NCBI GenBank assembly: GCA_958450325.1
Contig: OY288257.1
Coordinates: 58,233,938-58,297,937, forward strand
Reading direction: 5' to 3'
From: Agrostemma githago
Lineage: Eukaryota; Streptophyta; Magnoliopsida; Caryophyllales; Caryophyllaceae
DNA length: 64,000 bases
Notes under the pieces: generated by a model
What the model was told of the DNA's origin: nothing
What the model saw: the letters and a program-made list of their open reading frames with translations, nothing else
Database searches by the model: none
Made by a program: the position numbers and the translations under genes
Shown here: piece by piece, positions 58,440-64,000 of the stretch
How the letters are laid out: each line of letters starts with the position of its first letter
Position numbering within the stretch: position 1 is the first letter of the stretch

Positions 58440-61370
58440 AGTTTATAGTCTTAATAGCTTATTTTAAAACTCAAAAGAATACATGACTACTTTTATTTAT
58501 AATATAAAATTGGTTCATCGCCTTATTATAATTTTCGATGTGGAAATAATTTTACGTTCGTAGTAAGAGATTTTTTAAGACTCAAAAGTTTTTTTGATCG
58601 ATATCTAAGAATGAATGAATTTTTTTGTTGATATCTAAAAACGAAAGATTAATCTTATTTATAATATAAGATTCTATTGCCTCATCATAATTTTTCAATA
58701 TAGGATAATTTATTCAAGGTTAATAGTTTTAAGATCTGCTTTTAAAACCCAGAAAAATACACGATTACTCTTATTTATAATATAGAATCATCACCTTGTT
58801 TTAATTTTTTCGATGTGGGATAATTTTAGTTTTTAGTCTTTTTAAAAGTTTTTTAAGACTCAAAAGATTGTTGGTTGATATTTTTAAAACCGGAAGATTA
58901 CTCATTTATGATATAAAATTTCATCATCTTATCATAATTTTTCGACGTGGTCAATAGTTTTAAGAACTATTTTTAAGACTTAAAAGAGTTTTTTTTATAT
59001 CTAAGTTAAAGGATTAACGATTACTCTTTATTTATATAATCGAATTTGATCATCTTATTAGAGCATATATTTTTGATAAATGATTACTCTTATTTATATA
59101 ATAATTTTTTTTTTCCTTATTATAATTTTTCGAGGTGGGATAATTTTACTTAAGTTTATTTAATTTTAGATTTAGTCTAATTAAAAAAAAATTATTTATA
59201 GTCTAATTAAGAACTTTTATTTACAGTCTAATTAAGAACGCTTATTTATAATATATAGAATTCCATCACCCAAACTTAATTTTTCGATGCGGGATAATTA
59301 TACTTAACTATATAGTCTTAGCCTTAGTCTTAAGAACTTTTTTTTAAGTCTCAAAAGATTGTTGGTTACGTAAAATTCTATCACAGTATAACCTCATTAT
59401 AATTTTTTGATATGTGATAATTTTAATTTAACTTTATTTGTAGTCTTATTAAGAACTTTTTTTAAGTTTTTGTTGACATCTAAGGATGAATGATTAGTCT
59501 TATTTATAATATAAAATTTCATCACCTCAGCATCTTTTGGAGAAATGGTTACTTTTATTTATAATAGAATTTCATCGTCTTATTATAGTCATTATAGTTT
59601 CAAGAGTTTTTTAAGACTCAAAAGAGAGGGAGTATAATTTTTCGATGTGCGATAACTTACTCAAGTATATAGTCTTAAGAGTTTTTTCAAGACTCAAAAG
59701 ATTTTGATTGATATCATATCTAAGAACAAATAATTAGTCTTATTTATAATATAGATTTCCATATATCATCTTATTATAATTTGTCGATGTGGGATAATTT
59801 TAACTAAAATTGTAGTCTTATTTATAATATAGAATCATCACCGTACCTTATTTTAATTGTTTTGATGTGGGATAATTTTAACTTTGTAGTCTTATTAAGA
59901 CCTTTTTTAAACTAAAAATATTGTTGGTTGATATTTAAAAATAATAATTACTCTCATTTAGTAGAAATTCATAACCTCATCATAATTTTTCGATGTGGGA
60001 GAATTACTTAAAGTTGTTTGATGTCTAAGAGAGAATTATTATTAGTTTATTTACAATATAAAATTTCATCACCTTATTATAATTTTTTACTTAAGTGTAT
60101 AGTCTTAAGAACTTTTTTAAGACTCAAAAGATTTTTGTTTTATGAAACTTTATAATTTTTCGAATGCGGGATAGTTTTACTTAAGTTTATAGTCTTAATA
60201 TATTTCTAAGACTCAAAAGATTTTTGGTTAATATCTAAGAGCACATGATTATCTTATTTATAATATAAAGTTTCATCACCTTATTATAATTTTTCGATGT
60301 GAGATTATTTTTACTTAAGTTTGTAGTCCTATTAAGAGACTTTTTAAGACTTAAAAGTAGTTTTGATTGATATTTAAGAACGAATGATTAGTCTTATTTA
60401 TAATATAAAATTTGTCAATTTATCATAATTTTTTGATATGAGATAATTTATTTAAGTTTATAGTCTTTCGTCACCTCGTAATAATTTTTTGATGTGAGAT
60501 AATTTACTTAAGCTTATAGTCTTTTGAGCTCTTTTTAAAACGAAAAAAATACATCATACTCCTACATTTCTCTTGATTATAATATAAAATTTCATCACCT
60601 CACAATAGTTTTTCAATATGAGATGATTTTAAGTTTGTAGTCTTATATATTAAAAGCTTTTTTAATACTCAAAAGTTTTTTTGTCGATATTTAAAACCGA
60701 ATGATTACTCTGTTTTACTTAAGTTTGTAGTCTCATTAAGAGACATTTTAAGACTTAAATGTTTTTTTATTGATATTTAAGAACGAATGATTAGTCATAT
60801 TTATAATATAGAAATCATCAACTTATCATAACTCTTCGATGTGGGATAATTTATTTAAGTTTATAGTCCTCCATCAGTTCGTCAATTTTTTTTGATGTAA
60901 GATAATTTACTTAAGCTTATAGTCTTAAGAGCTCTTTTTAAAACTAAAAAAAATACACATTACTCTTGATTATAATACGGAAGTATAGAATTTCACCACC
61001 TCACTATAATTTTTCAAGGTGGGATGATTTTAAGTTTGTAGTCTTATATATTAAAAGCTCTTTTTTAAGATTCAAAAGTTTTTTTTTGTCGATATTTAAA
61101 ACCAAATGATTACTATTATTTATAATATAAAATTTTATCACCCCATCATAATTTTTCGATGTGGTATAATTTAATAGTTTTTCTTGGTCGATACTTAAAA
61201 CCGAATGATTACTCTTATTTATAATATAAAATTTTGTCACCTCAACTCTTTTTGAGATTCAAAAGAATTTTGGTAGATATCAAAGAACGAATTATTACTC
61301 TTATTTATAATATAGAATTTAATCATCATATTATAATTTATCGATGTGGGATAATTTTACAACTATTATA
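58440..61370 (+). repeat. Degenerate head-to-tail array (~130-170-bp units)
   Basis: About 20 units, all in the same orientation, share a core of TTTTTCGATGTGGGATAATT, then agtcttaagaac(t)ttttaagactcaaaag, then tgatatctaagaacgaatga and ttatttataatataaaatttcatcacc. Unit length varies because of small losses. There is no coding capacity. It is not an obvious satellite, transposon or tRNA-related repeat. Confidence 0.8.
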
Positions 61371-61668
61371 TGTAATAAATTCATCACATAATGTGAAACA
61401 AATAATATGAAATTTATACTCTAATGAAAGCATTTTTTACCACGAATCTAATTATTTCATTTTTATAATTTATTTTACGATAATATTTTTTAAAAAATGA
61501 ACGTTAAAGATTTTTATCTCAGAATTGTAAAACATCACATTAATATAATAAATTAAATATATATTATAATAATTAAAAGATTCTCTAATTGATTTTTTAT
61601 TATTATTTATGATACTTTCGTAATTTGAGGTTTGATGAAACGGACCAATGAGATCGCTCGAAAAAAGC

Positions 61669-61670
<2 letters not shown>

Positions 61671-61739
<69 letters not shown>
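61671..61739. repeat. TA microsatellite
   Basis: About 33 uninterrupted TA units, bordering the palindromic element that follows. Confidence 0.95.
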
Positions 61740-61742
<3 letters not shown>

Positions 61743-62060
61743 CCCGTCTGAACCACAATTTCGATGCTAACTATTGCTTACGATCCGAACCCCACTTACA
61801 CTTCTTTAAAGCTCCACTTACACTTTTAATGACTCCACTTACACTTTAAAAATAGCAAAAAAAAATAAAAAAAAATAAACCGGCCGGTGGGGGCAGGGGG
61901 CCGGTCAGCCGACCTGACCACCTTTTTTTTTATTTGTATTTTTCAAAGTGCGAGTAGAGCCCCTAAAAGTGTAAGTGAAAGTTCAAAGAAGTGTAAATGA
62001 GGTTCGCACCGTAAGGAAAAGTTAGCACCGAACATTGGTTCGCACCGGATCCCACCCCTA
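61740..62060. mobile_element. Palindromic MITE set in TA repeat
   Basis: The two arms are inverted repeats of about 115 bp, with matching words GATCC(G/C)GT, GATGCTAACT-like and CACTTACACTT, around a GC-rich centre (ccggccggtgggggcagggggccgg). TA repeats lie on both sides. No ORF. The family is not identified. Confidence 0.7.
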
Positions 62061-62073
62061 TATATATATAGAT

Positions 62074-64000
62074 ATATATATCAATGAGAACTGTGAGAAC
62101 CATTTAGAACCATTAGATCTTATTTAGATAATGACAGACATTCTTAAAAACATCCCCTCTTCCTTTTAACAAAAATAAAACCAAATCTGTTTCTTCCTTC
62201 TCCCTTCCTTCATCAACAATTGCTGAAATTGAAGAAAAAAATTCAACAAAATTCACCAAAAATCAAGAAAAAGCAAATGAAACTTTGTTCGTCAATGAAA
62301 ATATAGGAGGTTTGCTGTCTAATCTTAATAAATTAGGGTTCCAGTGTTCATAAAATTGGGGATTTATATACAATTGGGGATTTCTTTAAATTAGGGTTCA
62401 TATTTTTGTTAAAACCATTAAATACGTCCACTTGATTTGAGATCTTTGTGTAATTAGGGTTCTTGTATGTCAAATTAAGGGTTTGTCTGAAAGCCAATTG
62501 TTGTATATGTAGGTATTGTCGATTTCTTGCCTCTTGTATGTTGAAACTTAATCGTGTATATGCCTTTTCTGTGCTTAATACGGAGTATTTTGTACCCACC
62601 ATTTTGAACTGTGACAAGTGGCAACTTAGTGTGCAATTGTGCATTGCCATTGCTCTGTATACGGAGTACAGGAGTAGTATTCTTCATTTCATCTTTTTGT
62701 GTTACACATCTTTTTTGTGTATTCTTCATTTCTAATTTTGTAGGAACGTCTGTCATAAAATTGAAATCACTTAGTATCACATATACATGGTCAATTTAGG
62801 AACTTCAGATATACACGGTCCGCCTATAAACTACTGTATTCATTCTATATATCTTACGGACTACAATTATTCAATTATAGTTCAAGTAGCACCTCAATGT
62901 TATGTACGGAGTAATAACTTTTCGGTTTTTCAGAGTTGAAGATTGGATAGATGTAGCCACGTTTCTTCTTAAATTCAAAAAGGGTACGCTAAAATTGAGA
63001 AGGGGTACACCAAAATTAAAAAATGTACGCTGAAATTCAAAAGTGAGGGTACGCTAAAATTGAATTGAAAAAGGGTACGCTAAAATAGAAATTGAAAAAG
63101 GGTACGCTAAAATTGAAATTGAAAAAAAGTACGCTAAAAGTGAAAAAGGTACGCTAAAATTTGAAAAGGGTACGCTAAAATTGAAAAAGGGTATACTAAA
63201 ACTGAAATTGAAAAAGGGGTACGCTAAAATAAAAAAAAAAAGTACACTAAAATTGAAAAAAGGGTACGCTGAATTTAAAAAGGGTACCCTAAAATTGAAA
63301 AAGTGTGCGATATATTTAAGAAAGGGTACGCTAAAATTGAAAAGGGATACACCATAATTAAAAGAGGGTACGACAATGGTATGCTAAAGTTGAAAAATAG
63401 TACGCTAAAATTGAAAAAGAAAATTAAATCGAGTAGGGCTTGAAGAAGAAGTGTTGTATTCCATATAAAATCCGTACAAAAGAAAATTAAAGGACAATAT
63501 TTTAGATAAACTCTTAAGTCAATGAGAAAATTTGGAAAAAAAATCAATAAAAAAATGATAGCTTGGATTATTGCAATTATATTTGCCGACGATAATACTA
63601 TTACTATTGTAATGAAATAATGAATTTAATCGAATAAGTTAACTCATAAAATAATTAATTTTAAAAAAAAAATTAAAAGTTACTTAGGTTACTGGGGTTC
63701 AATACCCAATTGTGATGAATTGATGAATTGAAAAAAAAGTCGATTGAAAAATCGATGAGTTGAAAACCGGATTCAATTGTCAATTGAAGAATTATGGATT
63801 AAAGGTTATGGGCCGAAGAATTTTGTAGAAGGAGAAGGAGTTACGACCTTACGGGTTGAAGGCTCAAGCAATTGTGATTAAGTGATGGGATTGAAGAATT
63901 TTGAATGATCCAACGAATAAGATTGAACACTATGATCTAATGGCTCATATTATAGTTCTCACGGTTCTCATTGAAGGAGTGGTTCTCACATGAACCTATA
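62074..64000. mobile_element. TA-flanked TIR element, copy 2 (inverted; runs to window edge)
   Basis: It is an inverted copy of 44204-45943. It starts inside the TIR (TCAATGAGAACTGTGAGAACC) next to a TA repeat and ends GTGGTTCTCACATGAACC just before the window end. The outer part of the left TIR seems lost. It carries the complementary GTACGCTAAAATTGAAAAA minisatellite (62975-63425). Small ORFs are not convincing. Confidence 0.7.

Overview
The window is nuclear DNA of a flowering plant, most likely a eudicot. It carries plant-type LTR retrotransposons, CACTA, Mutator, hAT, Stowaway and Tourist elements, a plant Helitron helicase and GT-AG introns. No bacterial gene, rRNA, complete tRNA or CRISPR array was seen. 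I cannot name the species from the sequence.

Region 1-30 kb (accessory gene families). Three small protein families recur here. (i) An unrecognised family with two internal repeats, called family D, has two minus-strand copies. One is split by a 9.6-kb LTR element with ATATT target duplications; the other, at about 13.84-14.78 kb, is degenerate. (ii) A compact family resembling the XS domain of plant RNA-silencing proteins (SGS3/FDM type) has three intact copies, two on plus (17.98 and 19.61 kb) and one on minus (29.45 kb). (iii) An F-box-like family has two minus copies (22.5 and 25.8 kb), each with one lesion. A broken Helitron helicase (20.5-22.4 kb, minus) lies between them. A further unknown ORF near 28-29 kb is split by a 658-bp hAT element that left its reading frame collinear.

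The LTR element (2164-11784) is a minus-strand, non-coding LARD-type retrotransposon. It has a tRNA-Arg-like primer site, a TATA box in each LTR and a Pack-MULE-like insertion (3489-4449) in one LTR.

Region 30.4-37.2 kb is a complete CACTA (En/Spm) transposon with CACTA ends, a GCT target duplication and dense subterminal palindromes. It has a TNP2 transposase gene with one in-frame stop and one frameshift, and an apparently intact six-exon second gene. It sits inside a minisatellite array.

Region 38.7-47.2 kb is AT-rich. It holds a 1.8-kb direct duplication, two copies of one Stowaway MITE (one with an internal empty-site paralogue), a retroposon with a 13-bp target duplication, and a TIR element set in a TA microsatellite.

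Region 47.27-53.72 kb is a Ty1/copia element on minus with AGCAG target duplications. Its polyprotein gene has several lesions and a nested 327-bp hAT element with an 8-bp target duplication. It appears to lie inside an unrecognised minus-strand gene.

Region 53.7-64 kb holds a Tourist element, another TIR element with a 36-bp minisatellite, a roughly 3-kb head-to-tail AT-rich array, and at the right edge an inverted second copy of the TA-flanked TIR element. The main functional theme is transposon nesting into small lineage-specific gene families, of which the XS-like proteins are the best candidates for live genes.
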